A DNA stretch of 64,000 nucleotides, from positions 1 through 64,000 of the forward strand of contig NZ_KZ819038.1 of the NCBI RefSeq assembly GCF_003115845.1, in the 5' to 3' direction. Made by a program: the position numbers and the translations under genes. This DNA is from Brenneria roseae subsp. roseae. GTDB taxonomy: Bacteria > Pseudomonadota > Gammaproteobacteria > Enterobacterales > Enterobacteriaceae. The notes under the pieces are model-generated. The model was not told the origin of the DNA and made no database searches. It was given only the letters and a program-made list of their open reading frames with translations. Shown piece after piece: positions 40,253 to 49,224 of this stretch (position 1 is the stretch's first letter; the number at the start of each line of letters is the position of its first letter).

Positions 40253-40963
40253 TTATTCCTTCCTCTGTCGGGTATCATCCCGCTGTTGGGTATAGATATC
40301 CCGCAATCCGTTAAGAAGAATTTCAAGGTGTTCTACCAGAACCTGTTGGATAAGCGTGGCTTCTTCCGTACCGATATCCTGCCAACCCGCACGCAGTAAA
40401 ATGGTCTCCCGGGCGACGCGGAACGACAATACTTCGCCAAGCAACGCATGAGTATGAATGACGGCCTTGCGATCGCTATCGTCCAGCCCGGTGTAGCGGG
40501 CAACCAGCTGTGTCATCATCCGGTGCATCGGTTCGATAACCTGCTGATGAATTAGCGGATAGGCCGCCGTGGGCGAAAGCTGTTCACGCGACATGATCCG
40601 GCTGAGATTCAGCGTTTCAGAGCGGGTCATCAGACGGCCGAGATAGAGCAAAGCCTGCCGCAGATAGTCCATGACCTGATCGGTTGACTGTTCATGCGGC
40701 GGACGCTGCATGAACGCGTCAATTTCCACCATCAGAGGACGATAGGTTTGACGGATATAGTCTGCAATCCAATTGGCAACCGCCAGATACAGTCCGTCTT
40801 TGGAATGAAAATGGTAGGCAATGGTGGCAATGTTATGTCCCGCACGATTGGCAATTTCACGTGTCGTCGCCGCCTGGAGACCATATTCGCCAAAAACATC
40901 CAGCGCTGCATGGATCAACTGCTGGCGGGTTTGGTCGCCCCGGCTAATTGGTTCGTTTGCCAT
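40253..40963 (-). CDS. cecR: TetR-family regulator CecR
   Basis: 236 residues (E. coli CecR/YbiH 223). N-terminal HTH with TREIANRAGHNIATIAYHF and a C-terminal ligand domain containing SRIMSREQLSPTAAYPLI. Represses its own operon and, in E. coli, rhlE; responds to antibiotics such as cefoperazone and chloramphenicol. First gene of cecR-ybhGFSR and divergent from rhlE. Confidence 0.94.
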   Translation of the reverse strand: MANEPISRGDQTRQQLIHAALDVFGEYGLQAATTREIANRAGHNIATIAYHFHSKDGLYLAVANWIADYIRQTYRPLMVEIDAFMQRPPHEQSTDQVMDYLRQALLYLGRLMTRSETLNLSRIMSREQLSPTAAYPLIHQQVIEPMHRMMTQLVARYTGLDDSDRKAVIHTHALLGEVLSFRVARETILLRAGWQDIGTEEATLIQQVLVEHLEILLNGLRDIYTQQRDDTRQRKE

Positions 40964-41413
40964 ACCCTCGTCCGGTTAATGAGTTAATCAATCATATGAT
41001 TAACTTTAGGCTATTTTTTGCATTTTGATGTGATTTGATTCGCAAAAATAAGGCTATTTTCTGGAACAGGCGCTTAAGACCGTAATGGCAAGGGAAACGA
41101 CCGGAATAGCCTCACCGCCGCAGGTGTACTGCTCCGCTCTGGCTTTACGGTTACGTCCTGAAAAAGAAAAACGCGGGACGAGGGAACCGTATCAGGATAA
41201 ACATGGCTCATTACAGATAAAAATCCCATAACGTCCGGAATCTCTGCTACAATCGTCGGCAGTTACGCACCGTAGTTGTGCCCGTTCATCGTGGTTGTTG
41301 CTTATGTCGTTATTGTTGAGTTAATGGTGGCCCGGCAAACCCCGTCTTATCATCCCTCTGAAAACTACACCGGTCGTTATCCGGTCAGAGCGGATCTGGA
41401 GTTGTTTCCTATT
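40964..41413. promoter_or_regulatory. cecR / rhlE divergent control region with palindromic operator
   Basis: 450 bp without a supported gene. GTTAATCA-N6-TGATTAAC at 40983-41004, 20 bp from the cecR start, is a perfect 8-bp-arm palindrome and the best candidate for the CecR site. The frame upstream of rhlE (41276-41413) is open but shows no homology and is taken as leader. Confidence 0.6.
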
Positions 41414-42784
41414 ATGTCATTTGATTCTCTCGGCCTGAGTGCCGACATTCTGCGCGCTGTTGAAGAACAGGGCTATCGTGAACCGACGCCTGTACAACGC
41501 CAGGCGATCCCGGTGGTGTTGGCCGGCCGTGATTTGATGGCCAGCGCACAAACCGGAACCGGTAAAACGGCGGGGTTCACCCTGCCTTTACTGCAATTGC
41601 TGAGCAGCCGCCCACCTCAGGCGAAAGGTCGTCGTCCGGTACGGGCGCTAATCCTGACCCCAACCCGTGAACTGGCCGCGCAGATTGATGAAAACGTCTG
41701 CGCCTATAGCAAATACCTGCGTTTACGTTCGCTGGTGGTATTTGGCGGCGTCAGCATTAACCCGCAGATGATGAAGCTGCGCGGCGGTGTGGATATTCTG
41801 GTGGCAACGCCGGGTCGTTTGCTCGATTTGGAACATCAGAATGCGGTTGACCTGTCTCAGGTTGAAATTCTGGTGCTGGATGAAGCGGACCGTATGCTCG
41901 ACATGGGTTTCATCCATGATATCCGCCGTGTTTTGGCCAAGCTGCCGGCGAAACGTCAGAATCTGCTGTTCTCGGCCACCTTCTCTGATGAGATCAAAAC
42001 GCTGGCGAACAAATTACTGACTAATCCGGCTTCTGTTGAAGTGGCGCGTCGCAATACCCCGTCTGAACTGGTCACGCAGCACGTACACTTTGTGGATAAG
42101 CGTCGTAAGCGCGAACTGTTGTCTCAGCTGATTGGCGAGAATAACTGGCAGCAGGTGCTGGTCTTTACCCGCACTAAACACGGCGCCAACCATCTGGCTG
42201 AATTGCTGGAAAAAGACGGCATCACCGCCGCGGCGATCCACGGCAATAAAAGTCAGGGCGCGCGTACTCGTGCGCTGGCGAACTTTAAAGATGGCGGCAT
42301 TCGCGTACTGGTGGCGACCGATATCGCGGCCCGTGGCCTGGATATCGATCAGTTGCCGCATGTGGTCAACTATGAGTTGCCAAACGTGCCGGAAGACTAT
42401 GTTCACCGTATCGGCCGTACCGGTCGCGCGGAGGCGACGGGGGAAGCACTGTCGCTGGTGTGTGTAGACGAACACAAGCTGTTGCGTGACATTGAACGTC
42501 TTCTGAACCGTGAAATTCCACGCATTGCCGTGCCGGGCTATGAGCCTGATCCGTCGATTAAAGCCGAGCCGATCATTAATGGTCGTCAGGGTAATCGCGG
42601 TGGCGGTCGTTCCGGTGCGCCGCGCGGTCAATCCGACCGTGGCCACGGCGATCGCAAACCTGCCGATGGTGCCCGTCAGCCACGTAAATCGTCAGGCAAT
42701 AGCGCCGGCCCGTGGAGTAGTAATGACGGCCAGCGGCGTTCGCCGCGTCCGCAAAACCGCAGCAAACCATCTGCGGTGCGATAA
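41414..42784 (+). CDS. rhlE: DEAD-box RNA helicase RhlE
   Basis: 456 residues (E. coli 454) from ATG 41414 ([13 protein letters not shown]). Q motif, [18 protein letters not shown] ([13 protein letters not shown]), SAT and HRIGRTGR motifs all present. The C-terminal tail of about 75 residues is rich in Arg and Gly and binds RNA. Takes part in ribosome maturation and RNA turnover. Divergent from cecR as in E. coli. Confidence 0.96.
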   Translation: MSFDSLGLSADILRAVEEQGYREPTPVQRQAIPVVLAGRDLMASAQTGTGKTAGFTLPLLQLLSSRPPQAKGRRPVRALILTPTRELAAQIDENVCAYSKYLRLRSLVVFGGVSINPQMMKLRGGVDILVATPGRLLDLEHQNAVDLSQVEILVLDEADRMLDMGFIHDIRRVLAKLPAKRQNLLFSATFSDEIKTLANKLLTNPASVEVARRNTPSELVTQHVHFVDKRRKRELLSQLIGENNWQQVLVFTRTKHGANHLAELLEKDGITAAAIHGNKSQGARTRALANFKDGGIRVLVATDIAARGLDIDQLPHVVNYELPNVPEDYVHRIGRTGRAEATGEALSLVCVDEHKLLRDIERLLNREIPRIAVPGYEPDPSIKAEPIINGRQGNRGGGRSGAPRGQSDRGHGDRKPADGARQPRKSSGNSAGPWSSNDGQRRSPRPQNRSKPSAVR

Positions 42785-42799
42785 TCCAGACTGACTGTT

Positions 42800-42838
42800 A
42801 CCCCCTCTCCCTTGCAACGAAAGTTGAGGGAGGGGTTA
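42800..42838. terminator. Hairpin between rhlE and the EamA gene
   Basis: C-rich arm CCCCCTCTCCC and G-rich arm GAGGGAGGGG joined by TTGCAACGAAAGTT, 16 bp after rhlE. Convergent genes on both sides. No good T-run. Confidence 0.5.
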
Positions 42839-42861
42839 ACAGTGAACCTCCTGACGTTGTC

Positions 42862-43785
42862 TTAGCCAGCGCTCTTTTTTATCGGCGACTTTACCGGCGC
42901 GGCGTGTGTTACCCGATGGTGCGGGCGGTAGAACATGACAGCGTTGCCTGCCAGAATCATCAGCAAACCAAAGATGGCATTTGCCTGCCAGTGGTAGTTC
43001 TCAAACAGAGTAGAAATGGATAGCGCAATCAGCGGAAACAGCAGGGTAGAGTAGGCGGCCTGACTGGCGCCGATACGCCCCACCAGAATGAAATAGGCGC
43101 TGAAAGCAATCACCGAACCAAATACCGCCAGATAAAACAGCGAGCCAAGGTAGCGAGTCGTCAGCTCCAGCGTAAAATCATAGCCTTGAAACAGACTGAA
43201 TAAGCCCATCCATAGTGCGCCATAGCACATTCCCCAGCCGTTGGTCGTCATCACATCGCGTCCCTGCCGTTGATGCTCGGTACTGATCATATTGCCGAGT
43301 GAGAAACAGTAAGTCCCCAGCAGGCTCAAGCCTGCGCCCCAGAGAAAGTGTGGCTGCGAATCCATATCCAGCAAATCATGCCAGAATAATGCCACAATAC
43401 CGATGAGTCCCAGCGGCGCCGCGATAACGACATTGCGTGTCAGACGCTGGCCGAAGAAGAGTCGGCTGTTGAACGCATTGAATAGCACCGCCATGGAAAA
43501 AATGACGGATTCCAATCCGCTCGAAATCCATGCGATAGCGTGGTAAAAACAAAGAAAGTTAATACCGAAAACGCAACCCCCCTGAACCATGCACAGCAGG
43601 TGTGCCCGTCTGGACAGAGGACGCAGGCGACGGGTGAGCGCCAGAAACGCCAGCAAAATGGTGGAAGCGAGCAGGAAACGCCAAAAAATGGAAACTTCGG
43701 CGGCAACCGTGCCCTGTTGCAGACTGATGGCGATCCAGGTAGTGCCCCAGATCAGCACGACGGAAAAATACAGCAAAATATTCAT
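42862..43785 (-). CDS. EamA-family (DMT) transporter
   Basis: 307 residues with ten membrane helices in two EamA repeats (about 1-135 and 145-290). YFSVVLIWGTTWIAISLQQG at the start and a late VGRIGASQAAYSTLLFPLIA segment are DMT-superfamily features. Probably exports amino acids or similar metabolites. Divergent from an AraC-type regulator 114 bp away, which likely controls it (inference). Confidence 0.9.
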   Translation of the reverse strand: MNILLYFSVVLIWGTTWIAISLQQGTVAAEVSIFWRFLLASTILLAFLALTRRLRPLSRRAHLLCMVQGGCVFGINFLCFYHAIAWISSGLESVIFSMAVLFNAFNSRLFFGQRLTRNVVIAAPLGLIGIVALFWHDLLDMDSQPHFLWGAGLSLLGTYCFSLGNMISTEHQRQGRDVMTTNGWGMCYGALWMGLFSLFQGYDFTLELTTRYLGSLFYLAVFGSVIAFSAYFILVGRIGASQAAYSTLLFPLIALSISTLFENYHWQANAIFGLLMILAGNAVMFYRPHHRVTHAAPVKSPIKKSAG

Positions 43786-43899
43786 CAGCAGACTCTCATG
43801 GTTATCCTGTCTGGCAGTATGATATTTTTGTTTTGATGCTGGCTTTCAGCGAGTTGCGGTCGATAACATAATCTTGCGGTTTATTGAGAGGAGGCGGTG

Positions 43900-44775
43900 A
43901 TGCATCAGTATCAAGTGTTCGATACGCTGCAACATTATAAAACTCAATTGCGTGATACCGTTGAGCTGACGTCTGGCGTGCGGCTGGCGTCCTGGTTCAA
44001 CCGCTACGATCGCGTAACCGTGGAAAATGGCGACCATCACACCCTTAGCCTTTATATTGCCGATGGCTACGAGAGCTACCATAAAACGCCGGACGGCTGG
44101 CACAATGGCGGCGGTCCCGATCGCTTCTGTCTGATGCCGAAAGAGAGCGTATCAACCTGGGATATTCGCGGCGATCTCTCCTTTGTTCATCTGTACTGCG
44201 ACGATATGCATCTGCGACAGTTGGCGGAACAAACCTGGGATCGCAGTCCGTCTTCCATCTGCACCGAAGAACGAACGTTCTGTGAAGATCCGCAAATCAC
44301 CGTGCTTTATCGTCAGTTTCTGCTCAATAACAGCTGGAAGGATCCCGCCAGTCATCTGGTGCTGAGCAGCGCCGCCACGCTGTTGATGATCCATATGCTC
44401 AGACAATATACCCAGTTGCAGTGGACGATGCCGGATGTGCGCGGCGGTCTGGCGCCCGCGGTACGGCGGCGGATAAAGGAACAAATTGAGAACCGTCTCG
44501 GTGAGTCGCTGACGCTGGCGGATCTGGCGGTGGAAGCCGGGCTGAGTGAGTTTCATTTTGCCCGTATGTTCCGGCAAAGCGAGGGCATGGCGCCGCACCA
44601 GTATGTGCTGAAACAGCGGCTGGCGCGCGCCGAAGACATGCTGCGGCATAGCACGCTATCGATCACTGAGATTGCTCTGGCCTGTGGATTCAGCTCTGCC
44701 AGCCACCTCAGCCATCGGTTCAAAAGCGAGCGCGGTCAGACGCCATCGGCGCTACGTCGGACGCTGGCGCGCTGA
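43900..44775 (+). CDS. AraC-family transcription regulator
   Basis: 291 residues from ATG 43900 with GAGAGGAGG upstream. N-terminal cupin-like sensor domain, C-terminal double helix-turn-helix (LTLADLAVEAGLSEFHFARM and STLSITEIALACGFSSASHL). Its ligand is unknown. Divergent position suggests that it governs the EamA exporter at 42862-43785. Confidence 0.9.
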   Translation: MHQYQVFDTLQHYKTQLRDTVELTSGVRLASWFNRYDRVTVENGDHHTLSLYIADGYESYHKTPDGWHNGGGPDRFCLMPKESVSTWDIRGDLSFVHLYCDDMHLRQLAEQTWDRSPSSICTEERTFCEDPQITVLYRQFLLNNSWKDPASHLVLSSAATLLMIHMLRQYTQLQWTMPDVRGGLAPAVRRRIKEQIENRLGESLTLADLAVEAGLSEFHFARMFRQSEGMAPHQYVLKQRLARAEDMLRHSTLSITEIALACGFSSASHLSHRFKSERGQTPSALRRTLAR

Positions 44776-44947
44776 GATTTTTACTTCTCTTCTCATTCAC
44801 GTATCAATGACGCCGGCAGGCTGCGATTCGAACCGGTGTCATAGCGTGTTTGATAAATGACAACGCCGATGCAATCCTGTGTTTTTCCATTGCGTTGCGT
44901 TCATGATGAACAGTACCATGGCGTGCTGTTTTTAACCGAGTTGCGTT

Positions 44948-45886
44948 ATGCGTGTTCTGCTTGCCCCGATGGAAGGTGTTCTCGATGCATTAGTACGGGA
45001 ATTGCTGACCGAAGTTAACGATTATGACCTGTGCATCACCGAATTTTTACGGGTGGTGGATCAGCGCCTGCCGATTAAATCGTTCTATCGCCTTTGTCCT
45101 GAATTGCATTATGCCAGTCGTACCCCGTCGGGAACGCGGGTGCGTGTTCAACTGCTGGGGCAATATCCGCAATGGCTGGCAGAGAATGCGGCACGGGCCG
45201 TGGAACTGGGATCTTACGGCGTTGATCTGAACTGTGGCTGTCCTTCCAAACTGGTGAACGGCAGCGGGGGCGGCGCGACCTTGCTCAAAGATCCTGAACT
45301 GATTTATCAGGGAGCCAGGGCCATGCGTGAAGCGGTGCCCGCGCACCTGCCGGTCACGGTGAAAGTGCGTTTGGGCTGGGATTCCGGCGAACGTCAGTTT
45401 GAGATTGCGGACGCCGTGCAGCAGGCCGGCGTGAGTGAACTGGTGGTGCACGGACGTACCAAAGAAGATGGCTACAGGGCGGAGCGTATTAACTGGCAGG
45501 CAATTGGCGAAATCCGCAGGCGGCTGACCATTCCGGTGGTTGCCAACGGGGAAATTTGGGACTGGCAAAGCGCCCGGGATTGTCTGGCGGTAACAGGCTG
45601 CGACGCAGTAATGATTGGCCGGGGCGCACTGAACGTCCCGAACCTGAGTCGGGTGATTAAGTACAACGAGCCGCGAATGCGGTGGCCGGAAGTCATGGAA
45701 CTGCTGCGGAAGTATGTCCGCCTGGAGAAGCAGGGCGATACCGGAATGTACCACGTAGCTCGTATCAAACAGTGGCTGGGCTATCTGCGTAAAGAGTATG
45801 CCGAGGCGACAGAATTGTTCAGCGGCATCCGGGCGATGAAAACGTCTGCTGAAATTGCACGGGCGATCGACGCGTCTGTTTATTAG
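44948..45886 (+). CDS. dusC: tRNA-dihydrouridine(16) synthase DusC
   Basis: 312 residues (E. coli 315). FMN enzyme reducing U16 of t[19 protein letters not shown] start, [20 protein letters not shown] with catalytic Cys, [10 protein letters not shown], and [10 protein letters not shown] motifs are present. The short C-terminal helical domain is DusC-like. Stands alone. Confidence 0.95.
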   Translation: MRVLLAPMEGVLDALVRELLTEVNDYDLCITEFLRVVDQRLPIKSFYRLCPELHYASRTPSGTRVRVQLLGQYPQWLAENAARAVELGSYGVDLNCGCPSKLVNGSGGGATLLKDPELIYQGARAMREAVPAHLPVTVKVRLGWDSGERQFEIADAVQQAGVSELVVHGRTKEDGYRAERINWQAIGEIRRRLTIPVVANGEIWDWQSARDCLAVTGCDAVMIGRGALNVPNLSRVIKYNEPRMRWPEVMELLRKYVRLEKQGDTGMYHVARIKQWLGYLRKEYAEATELFSGIRAMKTSAEIARAIDASVY

Positions 45887-46017
45887 CCCGTATTGGCGTG
45901 ATCCGCCAGCGTGAATTGCGCTGTGGCGCGAAATCCCCTTTGTCGCGCAGGGCCGTGGTGCTTATGATGTCATCCAGTGGATGAAGAAACGTAAATTTGC
46001 GAAGGGAGTAGAAAACA

Positions 46018-46980
46018 TTGCGTAATAATCCTGTCACCGAGATGCTGGCAACGGCCCCGACGATCGTGCTGGACGGCGCGATGGCCACCGAGTTGGAAGC
46101 GCGTGGCTGCGATTTGGCCGATCCACTGTGGTCGGCCAAGGTTCTGGTGGAAAACCCGGAGCTGATTTATCAGGTACATCTTGATTATTTCATCGCGGGA
46201 GCGCAGTGCGCGATAACGGCCAGCTACCAGGCGACGCCGCTGGGCTTTAAGGCGCGAGGCTTCAGTGAAGCGCAGTCGCTGGCGCTGATTGCAAAAAGCG
46301 TACAGCTGGCGGCTCAGGCGCGTGAAGATTACCTCAAGGCCAATCTTCAGGCAGGGAAACGGCTGATTGCCGGATCGGTTGGTCCCTATGGCGCGTATCT
46401 GGCCGATGGTTCGGAATACCGCGGCGACTATTCGCTGCCACAGGCCGATATGATGGCGTTTCATCGCCCGCGTATGGCGGCGTTGCTGAACGCCGGCGTC
46501 GATATTCTCGCTTGCGAAACCATGCCGTCGTTTGAGGAAATCAAGGCATTGGCTGAACTGTTGACGGAATTCCCGCAGGCTTCAGCATGGTTTTCTTTTA
46601 CCTTGCGGGACAATGAACATCTGAGTGACGGCACGCCGTTGAGCGACGTGCTGTCATTATTGCAGGCTTATCCCCAGATAGTTGCCGTTGGCATCAACTG
46701 CATTGCTCTGGATAAGGTCACCGCTGCGTTGACGCATCTGTCTTCGCTGACGGCGTTACCGTTGGTGGTCTATCCCAATTCGGGCGAACTGTACGATGCA
46801 ACCAGTAAAACCTGGAGCCGGCATGGTGCCCACGATGGCTCGCTGACGGCCCATTTGCCCGCATGGCAGGCCGCAGGCGCGAAGCTGATCGGGGGCTGCT
46901 GCCGAACCACGCCCGCGGACATCGCCGGTATCGCCCGCTGCTGTCAGCACGATCCTGCCATGATTAACGAAGAAGAATAA
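46018..46980 (+). CDS. mmuM: Homocysteine S-methyltransferase MmuM
   Basis: 320 residues. Zinc enzyme that methylates homocysteine with S-methylmethionine, a plant-derived methyl donor. LDGAMATELEARGCDLADPL start, GINCIAL and GGCCRTTPADIA zinc cysteines present. Start is TTG 46018, nine bases after GGGAG; the next ATG (46042) would cut conserved-region spacing only slightly. No mmuP permease is adjacent, unlike E. coli. Confidence 0.94.
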   Translation: MRNNPVTEMLATAPTIVLDGAMATELEARGCDLADPLWSAKVLVENPELIYQVHLDYFIAGAQCAITASYQATPLGFKARGFSEAQSLALIAKSVQLAAQAREDYLKANLQAGKRLIAGSVGPYGAYLADGSEYRGDYSLPQADMMAFHRPRMAALLNAGVDILACETMPSFEEIKALAELLTEFPQASAWFSFTLRDNEHLSDGTPLSDVLSLLQAYPQIVAVGINCIALDKVTAALTHLSSLTALPLVVYPNSGELYDATSKTWSRHGAHDGSLTAHLPAWQAAGAKLIGGCCRTTPADIAGIARCCQHDPAMINEEE

Positions 46981-46981
46981 G

Positions 46982-47530
46982 ATGGAAAATGAAACCCTTG
47001 CCCGTCAGTCTTATGCGCAGGTCAGACAACGGGTTACGGCGCCTGTACCCGTGACGTTATTGTATATTGGTGAACAGCAGTCGCTGGTTGTTTGTGGTAA
47101 TGAGGCGGAACCCGCTGTCGTTTTGCCACTGGCGATGGGGGTTGGTAAGACGGGCGAGACATTTTTTAAACATCTTCCGCCGACGCCGGACGAAATGGAA
47201 CGGGCCATCATGGTTGTTGAAGATGAGGTGATTCGTATTCGCCACGACCTGCCGGCCGGTTCATTGCTATTCTCCGTCGATCCCGGCGTAGCCGAGATTG
47301 CCCGGATTTCCGGCGTAAAGGAAGAGGCCGGCGGTTGGCAACTTTCTCAGGATGAAATGGAGCGAACGTTTAAGCGGCTGGAACAGGTGATATTTGGCAG
47401 CCCGGCCTCATGGGAGGGCATTCCATTGGCGCGCGATTTTGCCGCCAGATTGCTTATTCTGCGCGAATTCATGCACCATCATGGTTTTGATACGGTGGCG
47501 ATAATGTCTTATCCGCCAGCGGCGGCGTGA
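46982..47530 (+). CDS. Protein of unknown function downstream of mmuM
   Basis: 182 residues, start 2 bp after the mmuM stop, so co-transcribed and likely translationally coupled. No signal peptide or membrane segment, so cytosolic. Visible features: an N-terminal segment VPVTLLYIGEQQSLVVCG, a central KHLPPTPDEMERAIMVVEDE, and a C-terminal amphipathic helix region LARDFAARLLILREFMHHHG. I do not recognise a family. Location suggests a link with methionine or methyl metabolism but nothing in the sequence proves it. Confidence 0.75.
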   Translation: MENETLARQSYAQVRQRVTAPVPVTLLYIGEQQSLVVCGNEAEPAVVLPLAMGVGKTGETFFKHLPPTPDEMERAIMVVEDEVIRIRHDLPAGSLLFSVDPGVAEIARISGVKEEAGGWQLSQDEMERTFKRLEQVIFGSPASWEGIPLARDFAARLLILREFMHHHGFDTVAIMSYPPAAA

Positions 47531-47564
47531 AGCACTGGCGATTTTTGCCATCTCAGCTACCATT

Positions 47565-47604
47565 AACGGCCGATAACCAGTGAAAGGACGCGGCCGTTTT
47601 TTTT
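47565..47604 (+). terminator. Rho-independent terminator of the mmuM operon
   Basis: AACGGCCG (47565-47572) and CGGCCGTT (47591-47598), followed by eight T. Strong terminator 34 bp after the unknown gene. Confidence 0.88.
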
Positions 47605-48087
47605 GTCAGGAAGATGCTTTACCGTATTGGCCGCGCAGGGGAAAGGAAACGCCGGCGCATTGGCGCGCCGCGGCAGGCGGTGTATGACTCTGTTGTGGGG
47701 GAGGGATTGCCATCCCAACCTTTTGATATCCATCCGTTCCGGGGATCCACCCGGTTGCCGCGTGACGAGGCTTATGCATGAGCCTTGCCCGTCAAGGGCC
47801 AACGCCCTGCGTTGTTCAAAACGACGGCGTTTTGTCCTGCATCTTGAAAGCTGCTGGGCAATACCCGGATTATTTGACTGGCGTCAGGTCATCGGAGGTC
47901 TTTTGCCATTGCAGGATTCCGAGGCAAGGTTATTATCTGATGTGTAGTTTGATGTTACCAGGATCAATCTGCGGGTTGCCGAATGTGTATTGGGGAAGCG
48001 TCCTTGCTCAATGTGTTGATAAAACGCGTTGCTGTTGAGGGTGGGCGTTCAAGAGTATTGGCAGGCAGTCCAGTAAGGAGGAAGAAC
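47605..48087. other. Gene-free stretch before the adenylate cyclase gene
   Basis: 483 bp. A 114-codon frame (47603-47947) is open but has no ribosome site and an amino-acid make-up unlike a real protein. A near-palindrome GGCTTATGCATGAGCC lies at 47769-47784. The block 47790-47840 (CAACGCCCTGCGTTGTTCAA and following) reminds me of a dispersed non-coding element of soft-rot enterobacteria; this is an impression, not shown. Confidence 0.35.
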
Positions 48088-48627
48088 ATGGTTGAACATT
48101 TTACAGGGAAATATGAAGTTGAACTAAAATTCCGTATTCAGGATATTGTGGTTTTCCGGAGTACACTCTTTAGCCATCATCCTGAAGCATTTGTTTTTGA
48201 AAATAAAGAGCATGATATTTATTATGATGATGCTCAACAACGCCTACAGCAGCAAAATATCAGCATGTTACTACGGAGCATGGAACCGTCAGGAATTAAG
48301 CTATTGATTGTCAAAGGTCCTGGCGCGGGGCGCTGTGAAGCCGTTAATGTCGAGTCGTTCGAGAAAACGGATAGTATGCTGAAAACCCTGGGGTATAGAT
48401 CGCTTTACGAAATCAATAAAGTACGCAGTATCTATTTTATGGATATTTTTCATATTACTTTGGATTATATTGAGCCGCTCGGCCATTTTGTCGAAATATC
48501 CGTGATGACGGATGACGAGACACAGTTGAAGGCGTTGAGAGATCTGTGTGTCGAATGCGCATTGCGGCTGGGGTTATCACTGGATAATATTGAAAATCAT
48601 TCTTATCGACAATTACTTGGTTTTTAA
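48088..48627 (+). CDS. Class IV adenylate cyclase (CYTH domain, CyaB-like)
   Basis: 179 residues from ATG 48088, with AAGGAGGAAG upstream. CYTH fold: the ExExK signature is E10-V-E12-L-K14, later basic and acidic strands (MLLRSMEPSGIKLLIVKGPG, HITLDYIEPLGHFVEI) line the tunnel. Class IV enzymes such as the Aeromonas and Yersinia CyaB make cAMP; others of the fold hydrolyse thiamine triphosphate. The class I enzyme CyaA normally makes cAMP in enterobacteria, so this is an extra enzyme. Low GC compared with neighbours. Confidence 0.82.
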   Translation: MVEHFTGKYEVELKFRIQDIVVFRSTLFSHHPEAFVFENKEHDIYYDDAQQRLQQQNISMLLRSMEPSGIKLLIVKGPGAGRCEAVNVESFEKTDSMLKTLGYRSLYEINKVRSIYFMDIFHITLDYIEPLGHFVEISVMTDDETQLKALRDLCVECALRLGLSLDNIENHSYRQLLGF

Positions 48628-48753
48628 TCGGTTGCTATATCAGAATGAATTGTTATGGCAATGATGTCTTTTTTATGTTGTTGTGTTGTTAAATTAAATG
48701 CAAATTATCGATATTCTGCCGATAGATTCTGTTGGTCTGATTCCGTAAATTGA

Positions 48754-48790
48754 CGGAGGGATGTATTATAGGGAAATACACATCCTTCCG
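48754..48790 (+). terminator. Terminator after the CYTH cyclase gene
   Basis: CGGAGGGATGT (48754-48764) and ACATCCTTCCG (48780-48790) with one mismatch, followed by ATTTTGTTTTG. The A/T-rich loop can extend the stem. 127 bp after the stop. Confidence 0.7.
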
Positions 48791-49224
48791 ATTTTGTTTT
48801 GTCTATTCCTGGTCGGATATATTGCCGTTTCTTGATTGTCTTTCGCGTTACAGTAACGCGTATTGCCCGCTATTTTTCCTGTTGCCGTGTTATTTTTATG
48901 CCTGAATCATCCCCGTGGTTACCGCTTTTCCGTATTGTGAAATCTATTCGATATAAATTTATAAATATATGATCGAGTTAAAATTTTTGTATGGCAATAA
49001 GAGTAGGATCAGTTCCTGACATTGTTTTGTTAGTGGTTACAGCGCAATTAATTTTCGTTTGTATCGAATCAGTGCCAGTAAAACCTGATCCAGGTAATTG
49101 CAATCGGCGTTTGGGATTTCGTTGGGATGGCCGTGATTTTGGCGGTATGAAAGCAGTAATAATGACGATCATTTCAATTATTTGGATTTCCGATTAAAAA
49201 TAACAAAATATAGGTTCATATAAT
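48791..49224. promoter_or_regulatory. AT-rich control region of the first flavoprotein gene
   Basis: AT-rich, with a small frame on each strand (48991-49197 plus, 48978-49172 minus) that I do not trust. The last 27 bp (49198-49224, AATAACAAAATATAGGTTCA core) is nearly repeated before the second flavoprotein gene. A further shared block with an ArcA-like GTTAAATTAAATGCA lies at 48688-48702. Confidence 0.45.

Noticed and set aside
47603..47947. 114-codon plus-strand frame in the gene-free stretch
   Set aside because: It starts at the T-run of a terminator, lacks a ribosome site and has a Cys/Arg-rich make-up unlike a real protein.
48978..49197. Small frames on both strands upstream of the first flavoprotein gene
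   Set aside because: No ribosome site, no recognised domain, and the two frames mask each other in AT-rich DNA; most likely chance.
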